Assembly (NCBI GenBank): GCA_005843835.1
Contig: SZXZ01000073.1
Location: 1 to 35,517, forward strand
Direction: 5' to 3'
DNA: 35,517 bases
Origin: Chlorobium sp.
Lineage (GTDB): Bacteria > Bacteroidota > Chlorobiia > Chlorobiales > Chlorobiaceae
Every line of letters starts with the position of its first letter. Within the stretch, counting starts at the first letter, position 1. This document shows, piece after piece, positions 6,862 to 15,337 of this stretch. Made by a program: the position numbers and the translations under genes. The notes beneath the pieces were generated by a model. That model did not search any database, was not told where the DNA came from, and saw nothing but the letters and a program-made list of their open reading frames with translations.

Positions 6862-8736
6862 ATGACTACAATGACACTGAAGGGAATATGTAAATTTAGT
6901 GGTCTTGTTTTGGTTTTTTTGACCAACTCCATTCATCATGCAAAAGCCGCCGAATACTCAAATATATATTTCTTCGGGGACAGCATTACCGATTCGGGTG
7001 TTTACAGTCCGATTCTATCCAGCCTGAGAGCAAACCCGACGTTTTGCCGATTCACAACTAATCCCGGTACAAACTGGGCTGATAACCTCGGCGAGAAATA
7101 TGGGAAGATTGTTACGCCGGCCTATGGAGCGAGGAATTCTTTGCCTGCTATGGCTTTCGACACGATCGAAGGTGGCAATAATTTTGCTGTTGGCAGCGCC
7201 CTGACAAATAGCGCTCCGGCGAGTACGCTTTATTCTGAAATACCTCCAGTAAGTGCACAGGTAAGAGCCTTTCTTGCAAGAGGACCGCTCGATCATAAAG
7301 CGCTTTATTGCCTTTCAGGAGGACATAACGATGTTTTTGCACAGGTTTCTGCCGTATCAATGGCTGACGGTATCATAGCTGTAGAAAAGGCAGCGAATGA
7401 GCTGGCGACACAAGCGAGCATACTGCAATCGGCTGGTGCTCGTAATGTGATTGTGGTCGGCATTGTTGATATCAGCAAGGCGCCTATAGCTTCTTCTGAA
7501 AATATTACATCGCGTCTCAAAGCGTTAGTGACAACATTCAATACAACATTGTCTACTGACCTAACCGGCAAGAACTTACTTTATTTCGAGACATGGAAAT
7601 TGTTTGACTCGGTTTTATACAATCCGGGGGCCTACGGATTTACCAACACAACGCTCCCTGCTCTACCATACCCAAATTCTTCGCTTGGACAGGCTGCCCC
7701 AACTGATACTGAAGGCTTCCTTTTTGCAGACTCCAAGCATCCGTCCGCAAGATTCCACTTGATTCTTTCGGATTGGATTTACTCAACGCTTGAGGGGGTT
7801 AGCAGCATCGGTCTGTTATCGAAATTGCCAATGGAGCATTCCAGCGAACAATGCCAGGCAATAGATGATCAAATGAATGCTTTCCAGAATTACGGTTACA
7901 ACGGTCAAGGATTCTTTATCTCCGGAAACTACTCTTCGTCAAGAAGTGACGCTTTGGCAAGCCAACCATCATACGAGGGCTCTAAAAATAATTTCATTTT
8001 GGGTTATGAACATGCCGTCAATGAACAATTCTTTGGCGGACTGACAATTGGGTATGAGTATGCGCCTTTTGAACTTGGAACAAACACATGTTCTGTTCTG
8101 TATAAAGAATTGGCGCTATCAGCTTTTGCATCGAAGAAGTTCGAGGACTTTTATGTGAACGCTCTAGCCAGCTACTCCTGGCTCGATTACGAGAGTCAGC
8201 GCAATATTTCGCTCGGGACTCTATTCCGCACCAGTGAACAAGGCAGCACACATGGTAACCATTTTGGAATAAAAACACAGATTGGCTGCAACTTGCTCAG
8301 CAGCAAGATTGTACATGGCCCATTTGTCGGGTTAGCGTTTGAGCACGTCAATGTCGACGGCTTTAACGAAACATCGAACAGCTTCACAGCTTTGACATTC
8401 GGAGAACAAACCCGTGAATCCTTTCGATCGCTTTTGGGATGGAAAACTACGACACAAGCCCGCTGGCTTAACGTTACTGTGCGACCCTATGCCCAAGTCA
8501 CCTATAATTACGAATATGAAATGAGTGATCGGAGCTACTACGCCGGGTTTGTCGGCGGTACATCAACAATGGAGTTGCCAATTACCAACCAAACTGGTGG
8601 ATATGGCACGCTGCTCGCTGGTGTAACGGCCGAACTCGGTAAAGACATTTTACTGCGCATTGGAACATCGACAACAATCGCACAGTCAGGTTCACATAAT
8701 TCAGGAATTAACGTCACAGTTAATGCACCATTCTAA
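6862..8736 (+). CDS. GDSL-family esterase autotransporter (EstA-like)
   Basis: 624 residues. A signal peptide (about 1-30, ending HHAKAA) is followed by a GDSL hydrolase passenger domain (about 33-310): block I FFGDSITDSG with the nucleophile Ser41, the GGHND block with Asn156, and DSKHPS with the catalytic Asp290 and His293. The rest (about 345-624) has alternating aromatic/polar strands (NFILGYEHAVNEQFFGGLTIGY and similar) and ends in a C-terminal Phe, the outer-membrane autotransporter beta-barrel pattern. The protein should sit in the outer membrane with its esterase or lipase domain outside or periplasmic; the substrate is unknown. All catalytic residues are present. The start is the first of two close ATGs (the other at 6871) and has no clear ribosome site. 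It stands between two copies of a noncoding repeat in an accessory region. Confidence 0.88.
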   Translation: MTTMTLKGICKFSGLVLVFLTNSIHHAKAAEYSNIYFFGDSITDSGVYSPILSSLRANPTFCRFTTNPGTNWADNLGEKYGKIVTPAYGARNSLPAMAFDTIEGGNNFAVGSALTNSAPASTLYSEIPPVSAQVRAFLARGPLDHKALYCLSGGHNDVFAQVSAVSMADGIIAVEKAANELATQASILQSAGARNVIVVGIVDISKAPIASSENITSRLKALVTTFNTTLSTDLTGKNLLYFETWKLFDSVLYNPGAYGFTNTTLPALPYPNSSLGQAAPTDTEGFLFADSKHPSARFHLILSDWIYSTLEGVSSIGLLSKLPMEHSSEQCQAIDDQMNAFQNYGYNGQGFFISGNYSSSRSDALASQPSYEGSKNNFILGYEHAVNEQFFGGLTIGYEYAPFELGTNTCSVLYKELALSAFASKKFEDFYVNALASYSWLDYESQRNISLGTLFRTSEQGSTHGNHFGIKTQIGCNLLSSKIVHGPFVGLAFEHVNVDGFNETSNSFTALTFGEQTRESFRSLLGWKTTTQARWLNVTVRPYAQVTYNYEYEMSDRSYYAGFVGGTSTMELPITNQTGGYGTLLAGVTAELGKDILLRIGTSTTIAQSGSHNSGINVTVNAPF

Positions 8737-8742
8737 AAATCA

Positions 8743-8816
8743 GCCGCATGGTTTTTTTTATATTCCGTCTATGCCACTTATCCTACTGATCAAGATTATT
8801 ACCTGCATAATAAAAG
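8743..8816 (+). repeat. Noncoding repeat, copy B
   Basis: This block starts six bases after the autotransporter stop codon and resembles copy A at 6626-6696, with three extra bases in and near the T-run. Where copy A has ATG AAA AAG, copy B has TAA TAA AAG, and the frame after that AAG runs straight into the signal peptide of the Asp-box protein. Confidence 0.55.
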
Positions 8817-8837
8817 ACCATTTTTGCAATATTTGCA

Positions 8838-10037
8838 ATGTTAGTGATGTGTATACCGTTATCTGCCTTTTCTGAAAATATTCATTCTCAGGGTACAGGG
8901 AACATACCCATACCGCAAAAAGAAAAAGTTACTATGGATCGTGACGAGGCCAGAACTCCAATAGGATCAGGATTAACCTTTACTTCTGTCTTTGAGTTAG
9001 GACATTTAACGGATGCTTTTTCTTCAATCCATTCCCTTGGTAATGGGATTATTCTGGCTGGTAAAAGAAGCTGGAAATCTTTTGCTCCTTACAAGGCAAT
9101 CTATACATCAACGGATTCAGGGAATACATGGAACCCTATACATAATCCGACCGGATTAACTGGTTCGCATTTATATATGTTTGGCGATAATGGGAACGGG
9201 GTTGTAATAGCTGGCACAGGTGATATCGGTAACATTTGTTTGATCCGATCTTCTGATTATGGTCAAACCTGGAACGTTATGTTGAGTAACAGCCAAATCA
9301 ATGCTTTAGCGCGGACCTCACCTATTACATCTATTTTTACCGCTGTTTATATGGGATCCGACAGGTGGTTGGTACCCATTAAGAATCTGGATACGGCTTC
9401 GGAATCAAATATTTATTTTTTAGAGAGTCTTGATAATGGAGTTACCTGGAAGGCTTATCCTACCAAAGGATTAAAGGCGGCATGCAGAAACATGATAAAA
9501 ACTTCGGACGGCAGATTATTATATGCAGGCACTTTTTCTTCAAATCAAAAATATGCTGGCCCTTACGTTTCCAAGGATGAAGGATATACATGGACTCAGG
9601 GGGGAAACTGGAAAGCATTTGAGGGAATTGCTGATCTTGGAAATGGCTCTTATGTAATGGGGACTTATGATATCGGAACAAGTCCACTATCTGTTGCGAT
9701 CTATAAATCAACAGATTATGGCCTTTCATGGTCTTTACATAAATCTGCTGCTGTTCATTCCACATATGCTTTCATTAGAAGCATATTGAAGGTATCTGAT
9801 AAGATAGCAGTTGCTTTTACGTCTTGTTCTGAGTTTTCACCATGGAGTAGTCGGGATGCCCGAACTTTTATTACTTATGATGGGGGGGCTCATTGGGTAG
9901 ATGCAGGTAATCCATATACCAATACATATGGGGGAATGAATGCCATATATGAAGCAATTATGCTTGACAATGGGATGATTCTCGCTGCAGGACAGCCAGA
10001 CAGCAATATTCTACGTGGTTATATGCAAAGAGAATGA
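8838..10037 (+). CDS. Asp-box (BNR-repeat) beta-propeller protein, probably exported
   Basis: About 399 residues from the ATG at 8838. Six Asp boxes of the S-x-D-x-G-x-x-W type are visible: STDSGNTW (91-98), SSDYGQTW (138-145), SLDNGVTW (197-204), SKDEGYTW (245-252), STDYGLSW (291-298) and TYDGGAHW (346-353). The spacing of 45-60 residues fits a six-bladed propeller of the sialidase/BNR fold. The catalytic Arg/Glu/Tyr set of true sialidases could not be recognised, so a binding role is as likely as an enzymatic one. The N-terminus MLVMCIPLSAFSEN looks like the tail of a signal peptide without its basic start: in frame, the bases before the ATG encode KTIFAIFA directly after two stop codons at 8808-8813. 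Either a non-standard start is used or the start was lost. No ribosome site is seen. Confidence 0.75.
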   Translation: MLVMCIPLSAFSENIHSQGTGNIPIPQKEKVTMDRDEARTPIGSGLTFTSVFELGHLTDAFSSIHSLGNGIILAGKRSWKSFAPYKAIYTSTDSGNTWNPIHNPTGLTGSHLYMFGDNGNGVVIAGTGDIGNICLIRSSDYGQTWNVMLSNSQINALARTSPITSIFTAVYMGSDRWLVPIKNLDTASESNIYFLESLDNGVTWKAYPTKGLKAACRNMIKTSDGRLLYAGTFSSNQKYAGPYVSKDEGYTWTQGGNWKAFEGIADLGNGSYVMGTYDIGTSPLSVAIYKSTDYGLSWSLHKSAAVHSTYAFIRSILKVSDKIAVAFTSCSEFSPWSSRDARTFITYDGGAHWVDAGNPYTNTYGGMNAIYEAIMLDNGMILAAGQPDSNILRGYMQRE

Positions 10038-10088
10038 GAATGAAGTATCAGATTTTTTCATAATCATACAAATAATGTATAGCTTTGA

Positions 10089-10104
10089 GGATACAGTTGT
10101 ATCC
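10089..10104. promoter_or_regulatory. Short inverted repeat upstream of the chlorosome gene
   Basis: GGATACA and TGTATCC form a perfect 7-bp inverted repeat separated by GT. It lies 57 bases before the ATG of the chlorosome protein at 10162, in a 124-base gap, so it could be an operator or a short leader hairpin. No regulator can be named. Confidence 0.3.
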
Positions 10105-10161
10105 ATATCGCCACTTTGTAATATCGTTGACTTTTTCAAATAACCACTAATCAGGATAATC

Positions 10162-10389
10162 ATGGCAAACGAAACTAACAATGATCTCTCTGCTGCTACC
10201 AGCAATCTTGTGAATACCGTTGGCACCTTGTTTCAGCAGTCTGTTGCAGTTTGGAGTGCAGCATTCCAGGCTACCATACAGGTTTTTGAGCCCGTTGGCA
10301 AGTCGGCGCTTGACCTTGTTGGCAGTGCAACAAATACGCTGGGTCAGGCAGTTCAGAATGTTACATCAACTCTTGCTCCGAAAAAGTAA
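10162..10389 (+). CDS. Chlorosome envelope protein, CsmB/CsmF family
   Basis: 75 residues. The start MANETNNDLSAATSNLVNTV, the middle EPVGKSALDLVGSATNTLGQ and the end STLAPKK match the CsmB/CsmF proteins of green sulfur bacteria, which sit in the lipid monolayer envelope of the chlorosome light-harvesting organelle. The whole protein is an amphipathic, Ala/Val/Thr-rich helix pair without Cys. AGGA lies 5-6 bases before the ATG. It is a single gene with its own terminator at 10410-10450. Which paralogue it is cannot be settled by eye, so no symbol is given. Its presence is the strongest sign of the host group. Confidence 0.85.
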   Translation: MANETNNDLSAATSNLVNTVGTLFQQSVAVWSAAFQATIQVFEPVGKSALDLVGSATNTLGQAVQNVTSTLAPKK

Positions 10390-10409
10390 ATCACGTTTTT
10401 CGATTTGCT

Positions 10410-10450
10410 GAAAAAGCACCTTGACATTACCACGTGCAAGGTGCTTTTTC
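10410..10450. terminator. Bidirectional intrinsic terminator
   Basis: A perfect 14-bp stem (GAAAAAGCACCTTG with CAAGGTGCTTTTTC) encloses a 13-base loop. The T-run in the right arm and the A-run in the left arm allow it to work on both strands. It lies between the convergent chlorosome gene and the ornithine-decarboxylase-like gene. Confidence 0.85.
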
Positions 10451-10480
10451 TCGAAGATGTTGTTTTGTCGGTGAGAAAAA

Positions 10481-11620
10481 TTATCTATTTATATGCAAAG
10501 CCTTTGCAGGTGCAAAACCGTTAAAGTAAGTCGACGACGCATGACTGTAGGCTCCAATATTTTCACTGTAGAGCAAATCCCCTATTTCGAGATCTTCAGG
10601 CAAGAGATTAGCCATAGTGATGGTGTCCAGAGCATCACAGGTTGGGCCATATACTGCACACATTTTTTCGTTGCCTGTTTTGAATGATTTTAAAGGATAC
10701 TGGCAATGGTCAAAAATAATCCCTGAAAAAGTATGATAAACCCCGTCATTGACGTAATAACATTTTTTACCGTCGCGATATGCTGTGCCAATAATTTCCA
10801 TAACGACGCAGGCGGCAGTTGCCACTAAAAATCTCCCGGGTTCTGCTATAATTTCAATGTCGGGCGGAAAGAGTCTGTCGAATTCGGAGTTGAGCATTAT
10901 TGCAAGCTCGGCAAAAGGTTTTACGCTGTTGTCATAAGGAGCGGGAAAACCGCCACCGATATCAAGAATTTTAACCTCTTTATACCCTCTATCCCAGGAT
11001 TCTTTGAAAATATTGGATGCCAGATTAAGGGCTTGAATATAATTCTGGAAATTTGTGCATTGACTGCCGACATGGAAGCTTAACCCTTCGACCACAAGTC
11101 CTTTCTTAAATGCTTTGTCTATAAGATCAACTGCTTCTCCCGGGTCTGCGCCGAATTTGGAAGATAGCTCTACCATCGCTCCTGTATTGGGAACTTTTAT
11201 ACGTAAAATCAGACCTGTGTTTGGTGCATAGGTAGCGATTTTAGCTATTTCGTCTTCGTTGTCAAAAGTGACGAGAGGCTTGTAACAATCCAGCTCCTTT
11301 AACGTAGGGATTGGCTTTATCGGATTAGCATAGATGATTTTATCCCAGATAAAATCCTGTTGCTGTTCTGGCGTCAGGCTTTTAATATTTTCATAGACGT
11401 TAAGAAACTCTGGCATTGATGCGACATCAAAGCTGGCTCCGGCGTCATAGAACGTTTTAACTATTTCACTAGCTGAGTTGGCTTTAACTGCGTAATAGGC
11501 CTGAACTCTTGGGAGATGCTGCTTAAACTCACGGTAATTAGCACGCAAGACTTCGTGGTCTACCACGAACAAGGGTGTTCCGTGCTCTAAAGCCAATTTT
11601 TTTAAATTTTGAACCTCCAT
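10481..11620 (-). CDS. Ornithine/lysine decarboxylase, PLP fold type III
   Basis: 379 residues matching the eukaryotic-type ornithine decarboxylase family (alanine-racemase fold). Visible sites are the PLP lysine Lys46 in YYAVKANS, the PLP-stacking His183 in SFHVGSQC, the phosphate loop DIGGGFP (220-226), EPGR (260-263), the catalytic GPTCD with Cys328-Asp329 and ENIGAYSHASSTYFNGF near the C-terminus. The reaction is decarboxylation of ornithine (or lysine) to putrescine (or cadaverine); the cofactor is pyridoxal phosphate and the enzyme is a cytoplasmic dimer. AAAGGA lies 8 bases before the ATG. The gene follows homospermidine synthase by 15 bases, so putrescine supply to that enzyme is the natural role. 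A carboxynorspermidine or diaminopimelate decarboxylase is less likely from the motif wording. Confidence 0.85.
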   Translation of the reverse strand: MEVQNLKKLALEHGTPLFVVDHEVLRANYREFKQHLPRVQAYYAVKANSASEIVKTFYDAGASFDVASMPEFLNVYENIKSLTPEQQQDFIWDKIIYANPIKPIPTLKELDCYKPLVTFDNEDEIAKIATYAPNTGLILRIKVPNTGAMVELSSKFGADPGEAVDLIDKAFKKGLVVEGLSFHVGSQCTNFQNYIQALNLASNIFKESWDRGYKEVKILDIGGGFPAPYDNSVKPFAELAIMLNSEFDRLFPPDIEIIAEPGRFLVATAACVVMEIIGTAYRDGKKCYYVNDGVYHTFSGIIFDHCQYPLKSFKTGNEKMCAVYGPTCDALDTITMANLLPEDLEIGDLLYSENIGAYSHASSTYFNGFAPAKALHINR

Positions 11621-11635
11621 TACGTTTATCCTTTG

Positions 11636-13093
11636 TTAATCGGTTTCGGTGATAAGAAAGTTTTTAAACTGCCAAGGATCCGTTTGATCTATATCCGGGG
11701 CGTTAAAGCCGGGGAAATAGTTGGTATTGGTTGTTAACGGTGTCCAATCGGATGCTTTTGATATGAAGTTGCCTAGATAAGGTTTTACAATTCCAAGGAT
11801 ATACTCATGATCGATATTATCGGGTACAACAACACCCATGACAGGATTTTCTATCATCCACATACAGGCTGCGACTACAGATATGGCTACCTGTGTAGTG
11901 GTTGCATTCTGATGTGGCACCAGTGCTCTGGATTGCTCTATGCTGAGGTCGGAGCCTGTCCACCAGGAATTAAAGGCATGACCCATCAGTAATGCACCGA
12001 GAATATCAGACCCATGGATTATTTCATCATTCATAATCCTGAAGTTGGGCTGTAGCTGGTAATCGTAGCCACATAGCTCATGAAGAGACATAATGGCGGC
12101 ATCACTCGGACAATAGGCGTAATGTACTGTCGGACGGTAGATGGCCTGCCCGTCTTTATTGACCGTAAGGTAGTCTGAAATCGTGAAGGCTTCGCCGTGT
12201 CTGACGATCATACCATGTATGTTATAATCAGGCACCCAGGAGCGCACCCAGGTATTGAGACCCATTCTGGCAAGACATATCTGGTTTTTTGGTCCTTCCT
12301 GATGGGTATAGGCATATTTTGGCAGTTCTTTTTCGTGTGTTCCCCAACCCATTTCAACCGTTGTCATGCCTTCTTCCCGGAATCCCTCGACACTCCAGGT
12401 ATTTACAAACTCGTTAACTTTTTTTGGAACATCGGAGATTTGAGTGTCCCTTTCTGAACAGTGAATCACCTTTACACCAAGCTCCATAGCAAGCTCATTA
12501 AAAATTCTTCTTTCAGATAAATCTTTAATAATCTCGGCTTGAAGGTTGCTGACTTTGTTCTGTGCAATAACTTCTGCAGCAATATCGAGCAACCCTTGTT
12601 TTGTAAAATGCGATATTAAGCCTGGATTGGCACCATGCTCAAGTACAGCGGTTACACCTTTATTTTGCCATTGTGATGTCATGCGGCGGATGTTCATATG
12701 CCGCCAGTAAAGTGTTCGCCGGGTAGGATGTTGCTGGATGGCTCCTTCGTAGGGATCCCAGACTTCTACGGAGGTGTTCATGTAAAGGACACCATGATCA
12801 TGACACCATTGGAGAATCTCACAACAATCAATATTCCAGGCTAAATCTATTATCAGGTCGCCCTCTCCAACAAGATTTGCAAGAGTCTCAGCTAGATTAT
12901 CCGGTGTTATCTGGTGATTAATATATGTAACGCCCAATGCTGTCCACTGTGATACTTTTTCACTGATATCCTCAAAATCCATAATAGTGACTTGAGTATA
13001 ATCGACGTTGATGTGCTTAAAAAGAATCGGTACGGTACATTGAGATACAGAGCCAAATCCAATAATGAGTATTTTTTTATTGAAATTAATCAC
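11636..13093 (-). CDS. hss: Homospermidine synthase, bacterial NAD-dependent type
   Basis: 485 residues, close to the roughly 480 of the Blastochloris/Rhodopseudomonas-type enzyme. A Rossmann nucleotide loop is at the start (ILIIGFGSVSQCTVPIL), followed by the saccharopine-dehydrogenase-like body with MNTSVEVWDPYEG, LEHGANPGLISHF and a conserved C-terminal part (ATTTQVAISVVAACMWMIEN). The enzyme joins two putrescines, with NAD, to sym-homospermidine and ammonia. The start is a GTG preceded by AAGGTG at 7 bases. It is first in a two-gene operon with the decarboxylase that would make its substrate. The promoter must lie in the gap at 13094-13516. Confidence 0.88.
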   Translation of the reverse strand: MINFNKKILIIGFGSVSQCTVPILFKHINVDYTQVTIMDFEDISEKVSQWTALGVTYINHQITPDNLAETLANLVGEGDLIIDLAWNIDCCEILQWCHDHGVLYMNTSVEVWDPYEGAIQQHPTRRTLYWRHMNIRRMTSQWQNKGVTAVLEHGANPGLISHFTKQGLLDIAAEVIAQNKVSNLQAEIIKDLSERRIFNELAMELGVKVIHCSERDTQISDVPKKVNEFVNTWSVEGFREEGMTTVEMGWGTHEKELPKYAYTHQEGPKNQICLARMGLNTWVRSWVPDYNIHGMIVRHGEAFTISDYLTVNKDGQAIYRPTVHYAYCPSDAAIMSLHELCGYDYQLQPNFRIMNDEIIHGSDILGALLMGHAFNSWWTGSDLSIEQSRALVPHQNATTTQVAISVVAACMWMIENPVMGVVVPDNIDHEYILGIVKPYLGNFISKASDWTPLTTNTNYFPGFNAPDIDQTDPWQFKNFLITETD

Positions 13094-13516
13094 GATTTTT
13101 CACCTTATTTTTAGATAAACTATTGATATATATAATTTTAGTTTGGTTATTTGGTTACAAAGAATGTATTTGAGAGTTAATTATTTACGCTATTCTCTTC
13201 GCACTGATGAATAAGTCCGTTAATTCAGGTATAGAATGAAAATACGGCACTTTCCTTTTTGTTACTTTTATGATCCTCAAAAGTTCGATAAGGTACTTTA
13301 TCGGAAACATAAAGCAAAATTACCTCTTATAAAAAGGGTTGCGTTGTTTCAAAATGCACTCTTCCAATAAGCCGGTGCTGCTTAATTACAATAGCTTACA
13401 GCTCTTGATCAGAGGCCTTTGTATGTTGTTGACAGGCGTTATCATAATGACAAATCCGGTGCATACAAAAAATTGTTGACCGCTTCGACCTATACCTTTC
13501 TCTATCACCATCAACG
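13094..13516. other. 423-base gap upstream of the polyamine operon
   Basis: The region is AT-rich near the GTG of hss and should contain its promoter. CGATAAGGTACTTTATCG at 13286-13303 is an almost perfect 18-base inverted repeat (one G-T pair). A 41-codon plus-strand frame at 13354-13479 is listed separately. No RNA gene was recognised. Confidence 0.35.
13354..13479 (+). CDS. Possible small membrane peptide (weak candidate)
   Basis: A 41-residue frame begins MHSSNKPVLLNYNS, then has one hydrophobic segment (LCMLLTGVIIM) and ends with a short polar tail. It has the make-up of a single-span small membrane protein, but no ribosome site precedes the ATG and no family was recognised. It lies in the gap between hss and the serine hydrolase gene and may be chance. 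Confidence 0.18.
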   Translation: MHSSNKPVLLNYNSLQLLIRGLCMLLTGVIIMTNPVHTKNC

Positions 13517-14722
13517 TTAATATCCTGCAATTTTCTTTGCTTCACTGACGATTTGGCCCATCATGAGCATTGGTTTTCCAGGGTCACTGAGATCGGTGTA
13601 GTTGAGAAGAACGACTGCGGTGACATCATCCTGCGGGTTGTAGACTACGAGGTTGAGGTATCCTGGATGAGCCCCTGTGTGGCCGATGCCCATCGTAGAG
13701 GTTGAAACGAATCCCAGGGCATAAGCATTTGATTCATTGCCGGGCGGAATTGTGGTCATTCGTGCAATCTGCGCTTTGTTTAAGGGGCCCTTGCCTGAAA
13801 GAATCATCCGCATCCAGCGTGCAGCGTCCGCCGGAGTGGAAATAAGATTTCCTTCTGCCACATTGGGGGACATGTTGTCCTGGGTCTTTTCGATGAATGC
13901 TTCGCTGGCTTCCTGACGGCTGTACCCTCTCAGGAAGGGAGCTGGAATGGATCTGTCAATTGATCTCCAAGGTGCGGAAGTATTTTTCAGGCCCATCGGA
14001 CGGAAAAAATTGTCGGCGAGAAAGCGGTCGTAACTTTTCCCGGATACTCGTTCAATGATTTTTGCGAGAAGAGAATAGCCCGTGTTGCTGTAATGGTAGC
14101 CCCCGTTAGGGGCCCAGTAGGTCTGCCTGGTGATTGCCGCTACCCCGACCAATTCGTCGAAGGTGTATTGGTGTAAGGTGTCGCCCTTGGTGGTTTCAAC
14201 GTAGTCGAGGTAGTACCGGTTGTTATAAGGGACACCCAGACCTACGGGAATCTTGTCGTTGGTAACATCAAAAACTCCGGCCCGGTGGGACAGGAGTTGC
14301 CTGATGGTGATTTTGGCCTTGAAGGGAATCTGGTACTCGGGCGTGTCGGGCAAATAGGGGATGCTGGTGCCGGGAATGTTGGCTTTCACTGGATCATCGA
14401 TACGGAGTTTTCCCTGCTGATCGAGCAGCATGATAGCCGCTGAGGTAAAGGTTTTTGTGACGCTGGCTATCCGGTAGTGCGTATTAGCCCCGACATCTTC
14501 GGGCAGATTTGACGAGGCCGTCCAGGTCCCCTGGGGTGTCAGGAGGTAAACCAGTACTCCTGCACTCGGTGGAAGCTGGTTGGCAGTTTTGAACGCGGTA
14601 AACTTGGTGTCCACCATTTCCTTGATTTTCGACTGCACGGGATCGACAACGGATTTGCTGCTGCCGCAAGCGCTGAGGAGCAGGCTGGCAGTGATGAGGA
14701 TGGCAGAAATAAAGTGTTTCAT
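13517..14722 (-). CDS. Lipoprotein serine hydrolase, beta-lactamase/DD-peptidase fold
   Basis: 401 residues from the ATG at 14722. A lipoprotein signal ends in LLLSAC, with Cys19 as the lipidated residue. The class C beta-lactamase / D-Ala-D-Ala carboxypeptidase triad is complete: SVTK with Ser87 and Lys90, YSN with Tyr211, and HTG at 348-350. The protein should be membrane-anchored in the periplasm. It may trim peptidoglycan peptides or hydrolyse esters or D-amino-acid peptides; the substrate cannot be read from sequence. GGAG lies 6 bases before the ATG; an in-frame GTG at 14740 is a poorer start because it would place this ribosome site inside the gene. No neighbour explains its role. Confidence 0.87.
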   Translation of the reverse strand: MKHFISAILITASLLLSACGSSKSVVDPVQSKIKEMVDTKFTAFKTANQLPPSAGVLVYLLTPQGTWTASSNLPEDVGANTHYRIASVTKTFTSAAIMLLDQQGKLRIDDPVKANIPGTSIPYLPDTPEYQIPFKAKITIRQLLSHRAGVFDVTNDKIPVGLGVPYNNRYYLDYVETTKGDTLHQYTFDELVGVAAITRQTYWAPNGGYHYSNTGYSLLAKIIERVSGKSYDRFLADNFFRPMGLKNTSAPWRSIDRSIPAPFLRGYSRQEASEAFIEKTQDNMSPNVAEGNLISTPADAARWMRMILSGKGPLNKAQIARMTTIPPGNESNAYALGFVSTSTMGIGHTGAHPGYLNLVVYNPQDDVTAVVLLNYTDLSDPGKPMLMMGQIVSEAKKIAGY

Positions 14723-14909
14723 TGATAACTCCGCGGACACGTTGGGGAATGGATGGAAATTAAAATATATGGAAAGCTACGTATTTGCAGTATAAAACGA
14801 AACTCCATCTGCAACGGCTATGGCAGTAAGGCCGCTAATGTTCGTTCCTGGAAGTGGATGCGCGAAAAGAGGATAATGCTGCGAGCAGTGTTATTGAGAG
14901 AGAATTTTA

Positions 14910-14950
14910 AAGCTTACAATCCCGCAACTGAACTGCGGGATTGTAGGCTT
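14910..14950. repeat. 17-bp hairpin, nearly perfect
   Basis: The arms 14910-14926 and 14934-14950 pair at 16 of 17 positions around a 7-base loop (core ACAATCCCGCA / TGCGGGATTGT). It lies between the small unknown gene (stop at 14996) and the serine hydrolase start at 14722, both on the minus strand. It may terminate the upstream transcript, but no T-run follows on the minus strand. Confidence 0.5.
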
Positions 14951-14995
14951 TACGGATTGTAAGAGGTCTATGATTCTCGTACGACTTTATGAATT

Positions 14996-15301
14996 TTAAC
15001 CCCATGTTTTGCCAAGCTCTTCCAGACCTGATTTTTGCAAATCCTCCGGGCTCATTAAAATTCGAAATGTACAGCTGGCCTGAAAGTTGAGATAAAAGGG
15101 TTCAGCAAAGGCAGGTATATCGGATGGAGATTGTACGTTAACAACAAATATCCCGCCTCGCTTGCCGCCATGCTCTGTAAAGTATGCCGTTTCCGGTTTG
15201 CTGGCTTCCAGTATGCGCCCTATGATTTCACCTACTTTGCCGCTTCTGACGAGAGAGTTGAACGGTTCTGGCGGGAATTCGACGGTCAGTAACATTTTCA
15301 T
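14996..15301 (-). CDS. Small protein of unknown function
   Basis: 101 residues starting MKMLLTVEFPPEPFNSLVRS. The pattern of a first strand, a helix (VGEIIGRILEASKP), a glycine-rich turn with a strand (GGKRGGIFVVNVQS) and a final helix resembles small alpha+beta barrel domains of the ferredoxin-like type. No catalytic residue is evident. GGAG lies 8 bases before the ATG. It is a single cytoplasmic gene flanked by strong hairpins on both sides (14910-14950 and 15338-15386). Its function is not known. Confidence 0.75.
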   Translation of the reverse strand: MKMLLTVEFPPEPFNSLVRSGKVGEIIGRILEASKPETAYFTEHGGKRGGIFVVNVQSPSDIPAFAEPFYLNFQASCTFRILMSPEDLQKSGLEELGKTWG

Positions 15302-15337
15302 GAGAATATCTCCGTTACAATGTGTTTACAAGGACTG

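Noticed and set aside
13286..13303. Near-palindrome read as a strong operator
   Set aside because: It is about 190 bases upstream of the hss start, contains a mismatch-type pair and is not near a visible promoter.
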